50,675 nt of DNA from an uncultured Ruminococcus sp. (GCA_902799245.1 CADBZY010000017.1:1-50675), one strand, 5' to 3'. Shown: positions 17,673 to 27,261, counted from the stretch's first letter. Numbers and translations: made by a program. Notes: generated by a model not told the origin, from the sequence alone.

Positions 17673-18611
17673 ATGTTAGCAAATATCAAAAAGACTTTCA
17701 GCCCTAAGCCTGCGATCCTTGCGCAGGCTGGGGAAGGAATTCAGGCAAAGTGGAATCTTATTCTCAACGGGCTCGCTGCTTTCGGAATGGGAATAGGCTC
17801 GGTTTTAGCCGAAGGCTTTTTACTCGCTCCGATTATCATGGTGAAGGCGGCTGTTAGTGGAGGGAGCTTTTCTCTGCAAGGTGATGCGGAGATTCTCGCT
17901 CAACTTGCCGTCACCATTGTGCCGATCATTATTCTGACACTGTATGTGAAATTCGCCGAGAAGCGCAGTCTGCGCTCCATGGGATTTGTAAAGGAGTACG
18001 CTGTCACGGATTATCTGCTCGGCATGGCTGTCGCTTTTGCTATGTTTTCCGCTTGTGTGGGAATGTGCGTGGCTTCGGGCGCAATGACATTTGGAGGCTA
18101 TGTCCTGAACGGAAGGTACCTGATGCTTGTCCTGCTGTTCCTCGGATTTATGATTCAGGGCGCAAGCGAGGAGACGGTGTGCAGGGGCTTTATGATGACC
18201 TCCTTCGGCAGCAAGGGCGGTGCTTTTGCCGGTATGCTCTTCAATTCGCTTGTGTTCGGTTCGCTTCACCTGCTCAATAACGGTGTGACTGCGCTTTCCA
18301 TGGTCAACCTGATACTCTTCGGTGTGTTCATGTCGGTATTGGTGCTGAAGCTCAATTCCATCTGGATGGCGTGCGCCATTCATACGGTCTGGAATTTTGT
18401 GCAGGGCAATTTCTACGGTATACTGGTCAGCGGGGGCAACTTCGGCGTATCGGTTTTCCGCTTCAACAGTGTGGAAGGCAAGGAGCTTCTCAACGGCGGA
18501 GCATTCGGTATGGAAGGCGGCCTTGCGACTACAATTATTCTGACCGTGTCCATCATTATTGTGCTGCTTCTCAGACCGAGAGAACCGAAGACGGCGGCGA
18601 CAGCTGCGTGA
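17673..18611 (+). CDS. CPBP-family intramembrane glutamic endopeptidase
   Basis: The 312-residue polytopic membrane protein carries the Abi/CPBP motifs EETVCRGF (Glu-Glu 166-167, Arg 171), FGSLHLLN (His) and HTVWNFVQG (His, Asn). These residues form the active site of Rce1-like prenyl proteases and their bacterial relatives, which often process peptides or give bacteriocin immunity. The ATG at 17673 is chosen over the GTG two codons before because the AAAGGA site is better spaced. It forms a likely two-gene operon with the M48 protease. Confidence 0.87.
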   Translation: MLANIKKTFSPKPAILAQAGEGIQAKWNLILNGLAAFGMGIGSVLAEGFLLAPIIMVKAAVSGGSFSLQGDAEILAQLAVTIVPIIILTLYVKFAEKRSLRSMGFVKEYAVTDYLLGMAVAFAMFSACVGMCVASGAMTFGGYVLNGRYLMLVLLFLGFMIQGASEETVCRGFMMTSFGSKGGAFAGMLFNSLVFGSLHLLNNGVTALSMVNLILFGVFMSVLVLKLNSIWMACAIHTVWNFVQGNFYGILVSGGNFGVSVFRFNSVEGKELLNGGAFGMEGGLATTIILTVSIIIVLLLRPREPKTAATAA

Positions 18612-18645
18612 TAATCGATTATTCGGCAGTCGTTTAAATACAATC

Positions 18646-18705
18646 AAAAAAACGGACGTTTGTCCTGATGATTTCCTCATCAAAATGGACATTCGCCCGT
18701 TTTTT
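18646..18705. terminator. Bidirectional terminator between convergent operons
   Basis: The outer arms AAAAAACGG and CCCGTTTTTT enclose a nested hairpin with arms TGTCC / GGACA and GATGA / TCATC. A- and T-runs on both sides allow use in both directions. Confidence 0.8.
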
Positions 18706-18728
18706 GTTTTTGTCTTTTCCGGCGGCTG

Positions 18729-19577
18729 TCATATGAAAGAATTCATCAGAGCGGCCAGTGCAAGATACAGCGCGCTCACGCCGGCATACAGGAGTATCGT
18801 GCAGCGTATGATGTTGGTGCGGTGGTACAGCAGGCTGCATGACGCGCTCTGTATCAGCGTAAAGAAGAATATCGAAGCTCCGTAGTTTTCGATGTGGTTG
18901 GGCGTGATGCCAAGCATAGCGAAGGCCATCACAACGGCGCAGACAATGGTGAGTGGCAGCTCTGCGCGTTCCTTTGTGTCGGAGACGAGTGTCAGCAGCA
19001 TACGGATAACGGCCGAGGGGAGAACCAGGTACAGCAGCACATTGGAGGCGGGAACAACGGCGATCATCGTGATGTAATAGAGAATCTGCGAAAGAATGCT
19101 TCCTGTGACGCGGAAGGAACTTCCGACAGCAAAATGACGGATGACAACGTACAAAAAGCAGCTTCCAAACGCGGCGGGCAGTATGCATTTGACATATTTT
19201 CCCCAGATCTGTTTCGGCCTGCCGTGGCCCGAATAATTGATGTCGAGCGCGAATCCGAACAGAACGGCGATAACGGCAAAAACAAGGATATTCAGAATGC
19301 CTGTCACCGCGTCCGCAAGGAATCCCGCCGAATCGTCGACCGCATCCAGAAATGGCATGATTTCCGAACGCAGATAGTAGATCATCAGGTTTGCAAAATA
19401 AAGAGCGAAAAGTATTGCCGCACCGGTTAATGCGGCGGTTGTGTAATTCGCTGAGGTATAAAGAATCTTATGAAAAGCGGACTGTTCGGGAAAGACGGAT
19501 TCCAGGCGCTCCTGTTCCCGAAGCTGTTCTTCGTTCAGATTTTGATTTTCCTCGGATTTTTTGGCGGTTTTTTTCAT
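18729..19577 (-). CDS. Polytopic membrane protein of unknown function (282 aa)
   Basis: A charged N-terminus (1-35, MKKTAKKSEENQNLNEEQLR) is followed by about seven to eight hydrophobic helices. No known family motif is recognised. The start ATG has AAGGTG upstream, and the gene lies 24 nt after the QueG-like gene, so it is probably cotranscribed with it and with the upstream substrate-binding lipoprotein. It could be a transporter component or envelope protein; nothing in the sequence decides this. Confidence 0.7.
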   Translation of the reverse strand: MKKTAKKSEENQNLNEEQLREQERLESVFPEQSAFHKILYTSANYTTAALTGAAILFALYFANLMIYYLRSEIMPFLDAVDDSAGFLADAVTGILNILVFAVIAVLFGFALDINYSGHGRPKQIWGKYVKCILPAAFGSCFLYVVIRHFAVGSSFRVTGSILSQILYYITMIAVVPASNVLLYLVLPSAVIRMLLTLVSDTKERAELPLTIVCAVVMAFAMLGITPNHIENYGASIFFFTLIQSASCSLLYHRTNIIRCTILLYAGVSALYLALAALMNSFI

Positions 19578-19601
19578 CGTTTCCGCACCTTTCCATGAGT
19601 A

Positions 19602-20300
19602 TTATCCTTCGGAGGACTTTTGCTTTCCGAATGGACAGGCTTTCACGCAAAGCCCGCAGACTGCGCCGCGGCCAATGTGCCCGAATGCCTGCTTCATATG
19701 GCGGGAGCATTTCTCCGCGTCGAATATCTCGCCGCGCTCCATGCCCCGGATGTAGTTTATTCCAAGTATCGCGCCGGAGGGACATGCCTTTACGCAAAGG
19801 GTACAGTCGCCGCACCGGGATGCCATGGGAATGGCGTCGCAGGGAAGCTCCGCGTCGGTGAGAACGGTTGCCAGACGCACGCGGGATCCGTGCTCCGGTG
19901 AGATGAAGAGGGCGCTTTTGCCAATCCAGCCCAGTCCGGCGGCAACCGCGGCCGATTTGTGCTGATAGATGCCGGTGTATTTGTCACCGCGGTCGTGAAC
20001 GCTTTGCGAGGCTGCGATGGGATAAGCTGCCGCGCCTTCTCTGCGGAGAAATTCGCAGGTGATCAGCGCGCATTTGTCAAGCAGGGCGTTGGCGGCGCGG
20101 TAATGCTGGAAGTAGGCGTAGGTGGGTGCGTTTTCAATTTCGTCCAATACCGCGTCAGAGAGACGGTACATCAGCGTTACGGCGTAATGATAGCGCGCAA
20201 GGTCTGGAGGGACTGTGTCGTCTATGCGGCTGAATCCCACTTCGCACAGCCCTTCATAAAGCAGCCGCTGACGCAATGCAGAGATGGTTTCCGTGTCCAT
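19602..20300 (-). CDS. QueG-like double 4Fe-4S protein
   Basis: The 232-residue protein has two ferredoxin-type clusters near its C-terminus, CGDCTLCVKACPSGAI and CGLCVKACPFG, preceded by a QueG-like catalytic region (IYQHKSAAVAAGLGWIGKSA). Epoxyqueuosine reductase proper is longer (over 300 residues) and cobalamin-dependent; this is one of the shorter QueG-like proteins whose substrate is unknown. Ribosome site AAGGAG. It follows the OppA-like gene by 33 nt. Confidence 0.78.
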   Translation of the reverse strand: MDTETISALRQRLLYEGLCEVGFSRIDDTVPPDLARYHYAVTLMYRLSDAVLDEIENAPTYAYFQHYRAANALLDKCALITCEFLRREGAAAYPIAASQSVHDRGDKYTGIYQHKSAAVAAGLGWIGKSALFISPEHGSRVRLATVLTDAELPCDAIPMASRCGDCTLCVKACPSGAILGINYIRGMERGEIFDAEKCSRHMKQAFGHIGRGAVCGLCVKACPFGKQKSSEG

Positions 20301-20333
20301 GATCAGGCTCCTTTTGTTCCGTTCATCAAAATA

Positions 20334-21974
20334 TTACTCTACAAACTTGCAGTTGACAAAATCCGCCGCTCCGTCGAAAGGAGAGAAATATATCCCCGTG
20401 ACGGTGGGCTTCATTACAAAATAGGTGACTTCGTAATATACCGGGTAAAAAATCACGTATGTGTTCAGATATTTTTCCGCCGCCGCCATGGCCGCCAGAA
20501 CGTCCTCTGTGTTGCTGCGCGTGGAAGCCATCTGCACCAGCTTGTCGTAAGCGGGGTGCTTCAGAAAGGCCGGATTGGACGCGTAGTCGGAGGTGAAGCG
20601 ATTGAGGGTGTTGAGCGGGTCGTCCTTCGTAGGGGCAATAGGGTAAAATGCTATCTGATAATTGCCTAAATTAATGCGGTATTGCAGTGTGCTCATGTCC
20701 AGCGGTTCTATGTTGACATAGACGTACAGATGAAGCTGCCACGAGCGCATTATGCTGTGCATGAGCGTTATGATCTGTTCGTCGTCCGGACAGATAAGCG
20801 TAATGTTGGGCATACGCCGCAGTTCGACCGATGCAAGGGCTTTGTTCATGTTTTTTCTCGCGTCATCCGTGCTGAAGGTTTCCTTGAATCCTCCGCCGGC
20901 CAGTTCACGGTAGAGCTGGCCGTTGATGTGCGTGGACGGCGGAATAATGTCGTTTGCGGACTCAAAGCCGTATGGAATGAGGCTCTTTCCGTCGGAGCCG
21001 GTACATGCTTCATCGGTGACGCACGCCATCAGCGAACGGCGTATGGCGGGAAGCTCCAGCGCGGGCTTTTCCACATTGAAGAGGAATCCCCATGTGGTGT
21101 CGGTTACAGTGGTGTATTTGTAATCGGTGCCTTCCAGCTTGCTTATGTTCTGTGTTTCAATGACGGCGGATTCCACAGTTTTGTTCTCCAGCAGCTGAAA
21201 ATAATCGGTGTCGGAGCTGCGTATGCCGAAATAAAGCACGCGGGGAGATACGGTGTTGTGTCCGGCGTAATTCTCGTTGCGGACGGTTCGCACATAGTTG
21301 TCGTGGTTCCAGCCGTTTTTGGCAAAGACAAATGGCCCGTTGCTGATGATATATTCGTCGTCCAGCCCGTAATGCCCTTTTGTGGTGAGGAAGAACGCTT
21401 CGTTGCACGGCATGAAAACGGCATTGGGGGTTTGAAGCACAAATTCGGCGTAGGAGTATTCCATGGAGACTTTCAGCGTGTAGTCGTCGATGACGGTGAC
21501 GCCGAGGGATTCGGGCTTCATTTCACCGTTGTTGACGGCGCGGGCGTTCTTGATCGGAAAGAGCGCGGAGCAGGTGGTGGATTTTGTGTCCGGGTCAAGC
21601 GCTCTCCGCCACGCAAACACGAAGTCGTGCGCGGTGACGGGCGTGTGCGCTTCATCCGACCACACCGCGTTTTTTCGCAGCCGGAAGGTGTATTCGGTAT
21701 AGTCCGGGCTTGCGGTCCAATCCTCTGCCACGCCGGGAATGATGCTGCCGTTCTGGTCGAAGCGGGTGAGTCCCTCAAATATGTTGCGGATTACAAGCAG
21801 TGAATTGTTGTCAGACGCCATTTGCGGGTCAAGGTTTTTCGGTTCGTCGGTGAGCGAATAGCTGATTGCCTTGTCCGTGCCGTCGTCGCGGCTGCAAGAG
21901 GCCAGCGAAGAGGGCAGCATTGTAAGCACAAGCATTATGGCGGTGAGCCTTATGATAAAGCTGATTTTTCTCAT
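20334..21974 (-). CDS. Peptide ABC transporter substrate-binding lipoprotein (family 5, OppA-like)
   Basis: The 546-residue lipoprotein starts at the ATG at 21974 (MRKISFIIRL); the longer frame begins inside the ribosome site. A signal peptide ends in the lipobox LASC. The SBP_bac_5 fold is seen from SYSLTDEPKNLDPQMA, IFEGLTRFD, VAEDWTASPDYTEYTFRLR and the HDFVFAWRRALDP motif. It would capture oligopeptides or similar ligands outside the membrane. No permease or ATPase genes lie next to it, so it is an orphan that must share a transporter encoded elsewhere or act as a sensor. Confidence 0.87.
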   Translation of the reverse strand: MRKISFIIRLTAIMLVLTMLPSSLASCSRDDGTDKAISYSLTDEPKNLDPQMASDNNSLLVIRNIFEGLTRFDQNGSIIPGVAEDWTASPDYTEYTFRLRKNAVWSDEAHTPVTAHDFVFAWRRALDPDTKSTTCSALFPIKNARAVNNGEMKPESLGVTVIDDYTLKVSMEYSYAEFVLQTPNAVFMPCNEAFFLTTKGHYGLDDEYIISNGPFVFAKNGWNHDNYVRTVRNENYAGHNTVSPRVLYFGIRSSDTDYFQLLENKTVESAVIETQNISKLEGTDYKYTTVTDTTWGFLFNVEKPALELPAIRRSLMACVTDEACTGSDGKSLIPYGFESANDIIPPSTHINGQLYRELAGGGFKETFSTDDARKNMNKALASVELRRMPNITLICPDDEQIITLMHSIMRSWQLHLYVYVNIEPLDMSTLQYRINLGNYQIAFYPIAPTKDDPLNTLNRFTSDYASNPAFLKHPAYDKLVQMASTRSNTEDVLAAMAAAEKYLNTYVIFYPVYYEVTYFVMKPTVTGIYFSPFDGAADFVNCKFVE

Positions 21975-22101
21975 ATGATTGATGATCCCTCCGGGCAAAA
22001 TGCAGAGTTATTCCTATTACATCTTATTGTATCGCAGGGAATAATACAGTTCAAGAGTAATAATATAAATTTTTTCTGCCGACAAAGATCTGACTGCTCT
22101 G

Positions 22102-22142
22102 AGAAAAAAGTCCCTGTGCGGCATTTTTCAGGCGCACAGGGG
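22102..22142 (-). terminator. Rho-independent terminator of the 473-aa lipoprotein gene
   Basis: CCCTGTGCG (22112-22120) pairs perfectly with CGCACAGGG (22133-22141), followed on the minus strand by a T-run. It sits 10 nt past the stop. Confidence 0.92.
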
Positions 22143-22151
22143 CAAGGAAAA

Positions 22152-23573
22152 TCAATCATAGTCTTCCGACGAATAGTTGGTAATGGGGTATATTTCGTAG
22201 AAATCGTTCTTGAGTCTGTAGATTGCCGTGGAAGCGGGCAATGTGTTAGCATATGGACTTACCGCGATAGAGACGTCAAATGCTTTATTCAGCTTCATTT
22301 TATACTGAGCCTGTGATACCTTTTTGTTGTTCCAGTAATAGGTGTAATAATCCTCTATTTCACCGCCTGAATAATTCCCGTAATCAGAATTGTCATCCAG
22401 ACCGTAGTTGCCGCCGGCGGTTTTAATGAACCTGCCTGTTTCTATTTTGTATACTTCGTCACGGTACTCATCCATGTGACCGTATCCGGAAAGCAGGGAA
22501 TTCTGTCTTGGAATGTATGATACTCCATATGTCCATACATCCAATTGCGTCATCTTGCCGTTGTACACGGTGCTTACATTGCCTCCGCTGTATGTAAAGG
22601 TCGATTCGGATATGAGCTCGGGAATATCGTCATCGTCAATGAAAACCAACGCATACTCCGACACGACGCTGTCTTGGTTAAATTCGTTGATATGGTTTAT
22701 GTAGAGCTTCTTCCAACTATTATCAGGCTTGTCCTTGCTGTATTCGGAAAAATCAACATACGGCTTGTCGCTCAGCTTGACAATTGACCAGTATTCCATG
22801 CCGTCCATTTTGTTTTTCCTGACGGTGGCATAAGCGGTTTCAATAGGATTGTGTGTCTCCTGCGGTTCTGGATTGATTTCGGATTTTTCGTCGAGCCATG
22901 AAGCGTATTGCCGCCTGTATTCGATGTGATAATTGGTGCCGTCGGTGACAACACTGTCAAATGAAATACCGTAACTGTCATTTCCGCAAATCCCGTAGGA
23001 CTCTTCTGCGTAATAATACCCCTTATAATAGTAATATTTGAGGGTTACACCGGAATCGAGCGAGTCATAATACATATCATAGTCAAAGCTTTTCGGCGTG
23101 GTGTCGTGCGTCGGCTGCATGTTAAAAATACCTTTGAGTAATTTGTCTACGGTCTCTCCGTCGTATTTTGCGTAGCCTGTTATGCCGTTTTCGTCGTCGG
23201 TATCAAATGCTTTGAGAGGATCCCTTTTATAATTCTGATCGTCTATGTAATAATCCTTTCTTTTTTCTTCGTCCTGATCGTTGACATACATTTTCCAGCA
23301 ACCGCACATCTGACCTATGGTGAGGAAGATGGCGGTGTTTTCGTTTTCGGGCTTTCTGCTGTCATAATCTATGAAACAGTTGTATGCCATAAGGCGTGCT
23401 ATTGCGTCTTTATCCTCGCTGCTGAGCTTTACCGCCTTTAATTGCGGTTTGACGGAGGTGCAGCCGGTCAACGGCGTGGCAAGTGCGGCAATGGCGATGG
23501 CCAGAGCAACGCATGAACGCAGAACGGATTGTATGCGGCGAAGCCTTTCTGCATGTATTTTCGTTTGAGTCAT
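22152..23573 (-). CDS. Lipoprotein of unknown function (473 aa)
   Basis: A signal peptide with lipobox PLTGC at about residue 38 marks a lipoprotein. The mature part is rich in Tyr, Asp and Lys. It contains an Asp-rich segment, LVFIDDDDIPELI, like the calcium-binding or VCBS-type DxDxDGxxEL motifs of extracellular proteins, and a YYYKGYYYAEESYG stretch. No enzyme family is recognised. It has its own promoter and terminator, so it is a single-gene unit. Ribosome site GGGAGG. Confidence 0.75.
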   Translation of the reverse strand: MTQTKIHAERLRRIQSVLRSCVALAIAIAALATPLTGCTSVKPQLKAVKLSSEDKDAIARLMAYNCFIDYDSRKPENENTAIFLTIGQMCGCWKMYVNDQDEEKRKDYYIDDQNYKRDPLKAFDTDDENGITGYAKYDGETVDKLLKGIFNMQPTHDTTPKSFDYDMYYDSLDSGVTLKYYYYKGYYYAEESYGICGNDSYGISFDSVVTDGTNYHIEYRRQYASWLDEKSEINPEPQETHNPIETAYATVRKNKMDGMEYWSIVKLSDKPYVDFSEYSKDKPDNSWKKLYINHINEFNQDSVVSEYALVFIDDDDIPELISESTFTYSGGNVSTVYNGKMTQLDVWTYGVSYIPRQNSLLSGYGHMDEYRDEVYKIETGRFIKTAGGNYGLDDNSDYGNYSGGEIEDYYTYYWNNKKVSQAQYKMKLNKAFDVSIAVSPYANTLPASTAIYRLKNDFYEIYPITNYSSEDYD

Positions 23574-23610
23574 TTTGAGTTTTTCCTCCCTTGAGAAGAT
23601 GTTTGTTACT

Positions 23611-23639
23611 ATTATATAACCAATTACAGCAAATTACAA
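23611..23639 (-). promoter_or_regulatory. Sigma-A promoter of the 473-aa lipoprotein gene
   Basis: On the minus strand TTGTAA-N17-TATAAT, with the -10 at 23611-23616 and the -35 at 23634-23639. Confidence 0.7.
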
Positions 23640-24106
23640 GGTTTGTTTGACAGAATATGGTGCTTTTGCCGTTTTTGACGGGCGTTATAAGAAATTATGA
23701 AATATTATGTCTATTATAGAAGCATAATAATCCAAACAACTGATAATATCACATGGCTATCATGTTGGTTGGACTGCTACAGGCAGTTGTTACAATTAAA
23801 AAGTTACAAATTTTGATAATTCTTGCGATTATTGTGAAATAAGACTGCTTTGCTTTTCAACAATTACACAAAAGCATTGCCTTATGCAGAGTAAAAATGT
23901 GCATGTGCATGAAAGTGTCACAAGAGGGTTGATTATTTGGAAGTCTTAGGTTATAATGATGTTAATCTTTTGTAACCTTTGTTACCGAGCTGACATTAAA
24001 CAACCGCTCAATTGTAACCGGCTGTTACAGATTCGGAACAAATCAGTAAACACTTTGACAAATGTTCGGATTCGTTGAATGCGAACGGAAGGAAAGGGAT
24101 TTAAAG
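23640..24106 (+). promoter_or_regulatory. Long upstream region with promoter and repeated GTAAC/GTTAC motifs
   Basis: This gap of about 470 nt holds no gene. A promoter TTGATT-N17-TATAAT lies at 23929-23957, leaving a 5' leader of about 140 nt. At least six GTAAC/GTTAC motifs occur near 23787, 23810, 23972, 23980, 24014 and 24024; the last four form two close inverted pairs inside the leader (TGTAAC-N3-TGTTAC and TGTAAC-N4-TGTTAC). They resemble the WalR half-site TGTWAH, but the spacing differs from the usual 5 nt. They could be regulator sites or leader RNA structure. Confidence 0.55.
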
Positions 24107-25759
24107 ATGAAAAGTTTCAAAAAGAAAGTAGCAACACTCATTCTCGTGTTAACAGCATTTACTATGGCAGTACCTTATTTTGATTTCAATGAGGTATACG
24201 CATCTTCCCATATCTACAAAGCAAGCCAGATGAACGCATACAACTTCACATCTTCTCCTGAGCTTGCCAAGAAGCTCACGCAGGTCTTCAACGGCAACAT
24301 CGGTCTTTACTCCAGCAGCAGCTGCACCAGTCAGACCAAAGCGCCTCTCGGCTGCTCCAAGCTGAATGGCTCCAACAGATTCTATATCAAGAACAACACC
24401 ACAGGTTCCAAGACCTTCGGTTGGCAGTGCTACATTTACGCCAACGCCGTTTACAACACACTCTACAACGAATGGGCCGGCAACGGTTCTTCCTTCAAGC
24501 ACTCCAAGGTGGTCATCCGCGGCGGCAGCACATTCTCTTACAGACAGTTCGTCAACGCAGGCGTAAGAGTCGGTGCCTATGTCCGTACCACAGCCAACAG
24601 AGATTGCTCCTACAACAGATCACAGGCTCATTCCTTTGTAATTCTCGGCTACAACGAGGAATATGTTACATATATTGACGGCAACTCCGACGGCAGAGGC
24701 CTTGTCAGAGTCAACAAGCTGTCCTGGAAAGAGCTCAACAGATGGCAGACCACTGGCTGCGGCCGCCGCATCTGCCACGTAGTACAGCCCACAGACAAGT
24801 ATTTTGAATCGCTCTATGGCACCAAGAAGGCTTCTTCCGGTTCATCGAGCACAACAGCAAAGGTAACAAAAGAAGCAGAAGTTACAACTGATGCCACCGC
24901 TCAGACGGCAACAACAGCCAAGACAGTATCAGATCCCGACAGCATCAAGGTCAAGTACAGCAGACTGCTCAAATACAATAAGAGCAGCAAGTTTCTCAGC
25001 GGCAACGACGTTCTCTATGTTCAGACCATGCTCAAATACCTCGGCTACAGTGTCAACACCAATGCCAAGTACGACAGCAACACCGCGAAGGTTGTCAAGC
25101 AGTTCCAGAAGGACAAGAAGATCGATGCCGACGGCGTCGTAGGCAAGCAGACATGGACGACTCTCGAGAAAGCTGTCAAGGCCAAGAAGAACGCAGGCAA
25201 GACCATTACTGTTAAATTCAACGCCAACGGCGGCAAAAACGCTCCTGCCAACCAGAAGATGACCGCAGGCAAGTCAACCGCGCTCAGCAAGACAGTTCCC
25301 ACACGCGACGGCTACACCTTTGAAGGCTGGGCAAAGTCCAAGACAGCGACAAAGGCAGATTACAAAGCAGGCGCAAAGATCACTGTCAGCGCAGATACAA
25401 CACTCTATGCGGTGTGGACTGCAAAGACTGTCAAGGCAGAAGCCGCCAAGAACGAGACAGTTAAGAATGAAGCAGCTACTGTTGAGGCTCTCAAAATCAC
25501 AAAGCAGCCGGCTGACGTCAAGACTTCCGAAGGTCAGAAAACAACCTTCAAGCTGACTGCGACAGGCAGCGACATCACCTACAAATGGTACTACAAGAAG
25601 GCCGGTGCTTCCGAGTGGACATACTGGCCGGGTCACGACTATGCTTCCACACATGCCACCGCCAATAAATCCTGGAACGGAATGCAGGTATACTGCGTCG
25701 TCACCGACGGCAGCGGCAACAGCGTCAACTCCGAAACAATCACCGTTACCGTTGAGTAA
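24107..25759 (+). CDS. Secreted cysteine-peptidase-like protein with peptidoglycan-binding, InlB-repeat and Ig-like domains
   Basis: The 550-residue secreted protein starts at the ATG at 24107 (MKSFKKKVATLILVLTAFTM), with AAGGAAAGGG upstream. The signal peptide ends near residue 32. Next comes a papain-like (CHAP/NlpC-type) domain: FGWQCYIYANAVYN (Cys108), SQAHSFVILGY (His175) and TYIDGNSDG (Asp191/Asn193). A PG_binding_1 domain follows (LSGNDVLYVQTMLKYLGY ... FQKDKKIDADGVVGKQTW), then an InlB/Flg_new repeat (VKFNANGGKNAPANQ ... GYTFEGW ... TLYAVW) and a C-terminal Ig-like domain ending VTVE. It is probably a peptidoglycan-active endopeptidase or amidase; substrate inferred only from the domains. 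Confidence 0.82.
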   Translation: MKSFKKKVATLILVLTAFTMAVPYFDFNEVYASSHIYKASQMNAYNFTSSPELAKKLTQVFNGNIGLYSSSSCTSQTKAPLGCSKLNGSNRFYIKNNTTGSKTFGWQCYIYANAVYNTLYNEWAGNGSSFKHSKVVIRGGSTFSYRQFVNAGVRVGAYVRTTANRDCSYNRSQAHSFVILGYNEEYVTYIDGNSDGRGLVRVNKLSWKELNRWQTTGCGRRICHVVQPTDKYFESLYGTKKASSGSSSTTAKVTKEAEVTTDATAQTATTAKTVSDPDSIKVKYSRLLKYNKSSKFLSGNDVLYVQTMLKYLGYSVNTNAKYDSNTAKVVKQFQKDKKIDADGVVGKQTWTTLEKAVKAKKNAGKTITVKFNANGGKNAPANQKMTAGKSTALSKTVPTRDGYTFEGWAKSKTATKADYKAGAKITVSADTTLYAVWTAKTVKAEAAKNETVKNEAATVEALKITKQPADVKTSEGQKTTFKLTATGSDITYKWYYKKAGASEWTYWPGHDYASTHATANKSWNGMQVYCVVTDGSGNSVNSETITVTVE

Positions 25760-25778
25760 TATTTCTTCATAAAATAAT

Positions 25779-25821
25779 AAATACCGGTCGGTTTGCACTC
25801 TGGCAGATCGGCCGGTATTTT
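25779..25821. terminator. Bidirectional terminator
   Basis: AAATACCGGTCG (25779-25790) pairs with CGGCCGGTATTT (25809-25820), between the secreted peptidase gene and the convergent ABC transporter operon. Confidence 0.85.
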
Positions 25822-25840
25822 CATTTGATTATGGAATCAA

Positions 25841-26503
25841 TTACATATCCACGCGTTCAAAGCGCTTCATTGCCACGCGGCAGGAAACAAATGTCACAAG
25901 GACATAGAACACAATACCTGCGGCGAGAATGATCCACATTCTTTTATCACAGAGTGTGTCAGTGCCATTGAGGAATTCCAGACCCGGAATGTGGTGCAGC
26001 ACCTCACCGATAATCACAACGATAAAAGATACAACAATGAAGAGAATGAACGAAGCTCCGAATTTATATGCTGTTTTGAAGAAGCCGCAGAGGAACAACC
26101 AGTTAAAGAGGGCAAAAATGACCAGCATATAGGCGAGAAACGCCTGGTTTGCGTTCATCATGGGATTGGTGACGTAAGGAGTGGCCTTCGTCATCAGCGT
26201 CAGACGCAGCAGTGTGATCACCGCAGAGATTGCGAAGGCAATCATCTGAATCAGCACCACAAATCTGTATTTTGCCTTCACAGCATCGGTTTTGCTGACC
26301 GGCAGAAGCACCGTGTAAAGAATATCGTTGTTTTCTCTGCTGCTCTGGAAGCTCTGGAATAAGCCCAGACAGACAAAGAATGATCCCACGAGTATCGGAT
26401 AGCCGGGTATGAGGGTCATCAGAGCGAACGCTGTAAACAACCATGACAGCGGCGAAGCGGCTAATTTTATCTCTTTGCCCAGCAATTTACGCGAATTTTT
26501 CAT
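25841..26503 (-). CDS. ABC-2-type transporter permease
   Basis: This 220-residue protein has six predicted membrane helices and starts with a cytoplasmic MKNSRKLLGKEIKLAASP segment typical of the short ABC-2 permeases paired with YtrB/BcrA-like ATPases. The segment SSRENNDILYTVLLPVSKTD is the usual loop of that family. It overlaps the ATPase gene by 17 nt, so they form one transporter. The substrate is unknown; relatives export antimicrobials or act in envelope stress. No GntR regulator is adjacent, although one often is in such operons. Confidence 0.8.
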   Translation of the reverse strand: MKNSRKLLGKEIKLAASPLSWLFTAFALMTLIPGYPILVGSFFVCLGLFQSFQSSRENNDILYTVLLPVSKTDAVKAKYRFVVLIQMIAFAISAVITLLRLTLMTKATPYVTNPMMNANQAFLAYMLVIFALFNWLFLCGFFKTAYKFGASFILFIVVSFIVVIIGEVLHHIPGLEFLNGTDTLCDKRMWIILAAGIVFYVLVTFVSCRVAMKRFERVDM

Positions 26504-27227
26504 GCAGATTCTCCTTTTCGTAGTGCAGCATTATTTCTTCCAGCGTCTCGCCGATGCCTTCGGACTTGCATTTTTCGATGTAGTCCGCCATAGTTCCGCT
26601 GAACTGGAGCTGACCCTTGCGGATGTAGGTGATGCTGTCGGCGCACTTGTCGAGATCGGATGTGATATGAGTCGAAAAGAGAATGGCAACGCCCTTTCCG
26701 GCAAGCAGCTTGAATACTTCAAGAAGCTCGTCGCGGGAAACAGGGTCAAGGCCGCTGGTAGGCTCGTCGAGAATCAGCAGCTTTGCGCCGTGAGACAGCG
26801 CCATTGTGAGATTGAGCTTGACCTTCATGCCTTCGGAAAGCTCGGAAGGCGTCTTGTCCTCGTCCAGTTCAAAAAGGTCCATGTATTTCCGGTATGCTTC
26901 ATCGTCCCAGTCGGAATAGAAGGTCTTTGTAACGGAGATGATCTTTTTGATCTTCTTTTTCTTGTAATAATCGACCGCGCCGCCGGCGTAACCGATCTGA
27001 TGTTTGATCTCCGCCTCGTGTTCATTCAGGCTCTTGCCGAAGTACTGGATTTCTCCTGCGGAGGTGTGAATGAGGTTGAGTATTGACTTGATAGTGGTGG
27101 TCTTGCCGGCTCCGTTTCTGCCGATCAATCCCATGATCATGCCCTCATCGATCTCGAAAGAGATGTTGTCAAGGGTGAATTTGGGATATTCCTTTCTCAG
27201 ACCGCTTACGGATAAAACCTTGCCCAT
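26487..27227 (-). CDS. ABC transporter ATP-binding protein
   Basis: The 246-residue ATPase starts at the ATG at 27227 (MGKVLSVSGLRKEYPKF). Walker A is GRNGAGKTT, the signature is LSEGMKVKLNL (LSxGM type) and Walker B with the D-loop is LLILDEPTSGLDP; the H-loop is STH. The LSEGM signature and short size place it with the YtrB/EcsA-like ATPases that partner the following ABC-2 permease. All catalytic motifs are intact. Confidence 0.93.
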   Translation of the reverse strand: MGKVLSVSGLRKEYPKFTLDNISFEIDEGMIMGLIGRNGAGKTTTIKSILNLIHTSAGEIQYFGKSLNEHEAEIKHQIGYAGGAVDYYKKKKIKKIISVTKTFYSDWDDEAYRKYMDLFELDEDKTPSELSEGMKVKLNLTMALSHGAKLLILDEPTSGLDPVSRDELLEVFKLLAGKGVAILFSTHITSDLDKCADSITYIRKGQLQFSGTMADYIEKCKSEGIGETLEEIMLHYEKENLHEKFA

Positions 27228-27261
27228 ATTATTCCGCCTTTCGATTTTGATTTTTATATAT

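Noticed and set aside
23640-24106. c-di-AMP (ydaO-type) riboswitch before the secreted peptidase
   Set aside because: Such genes often have one, but I cannot find the conserved riboswitch sequence blocks here.
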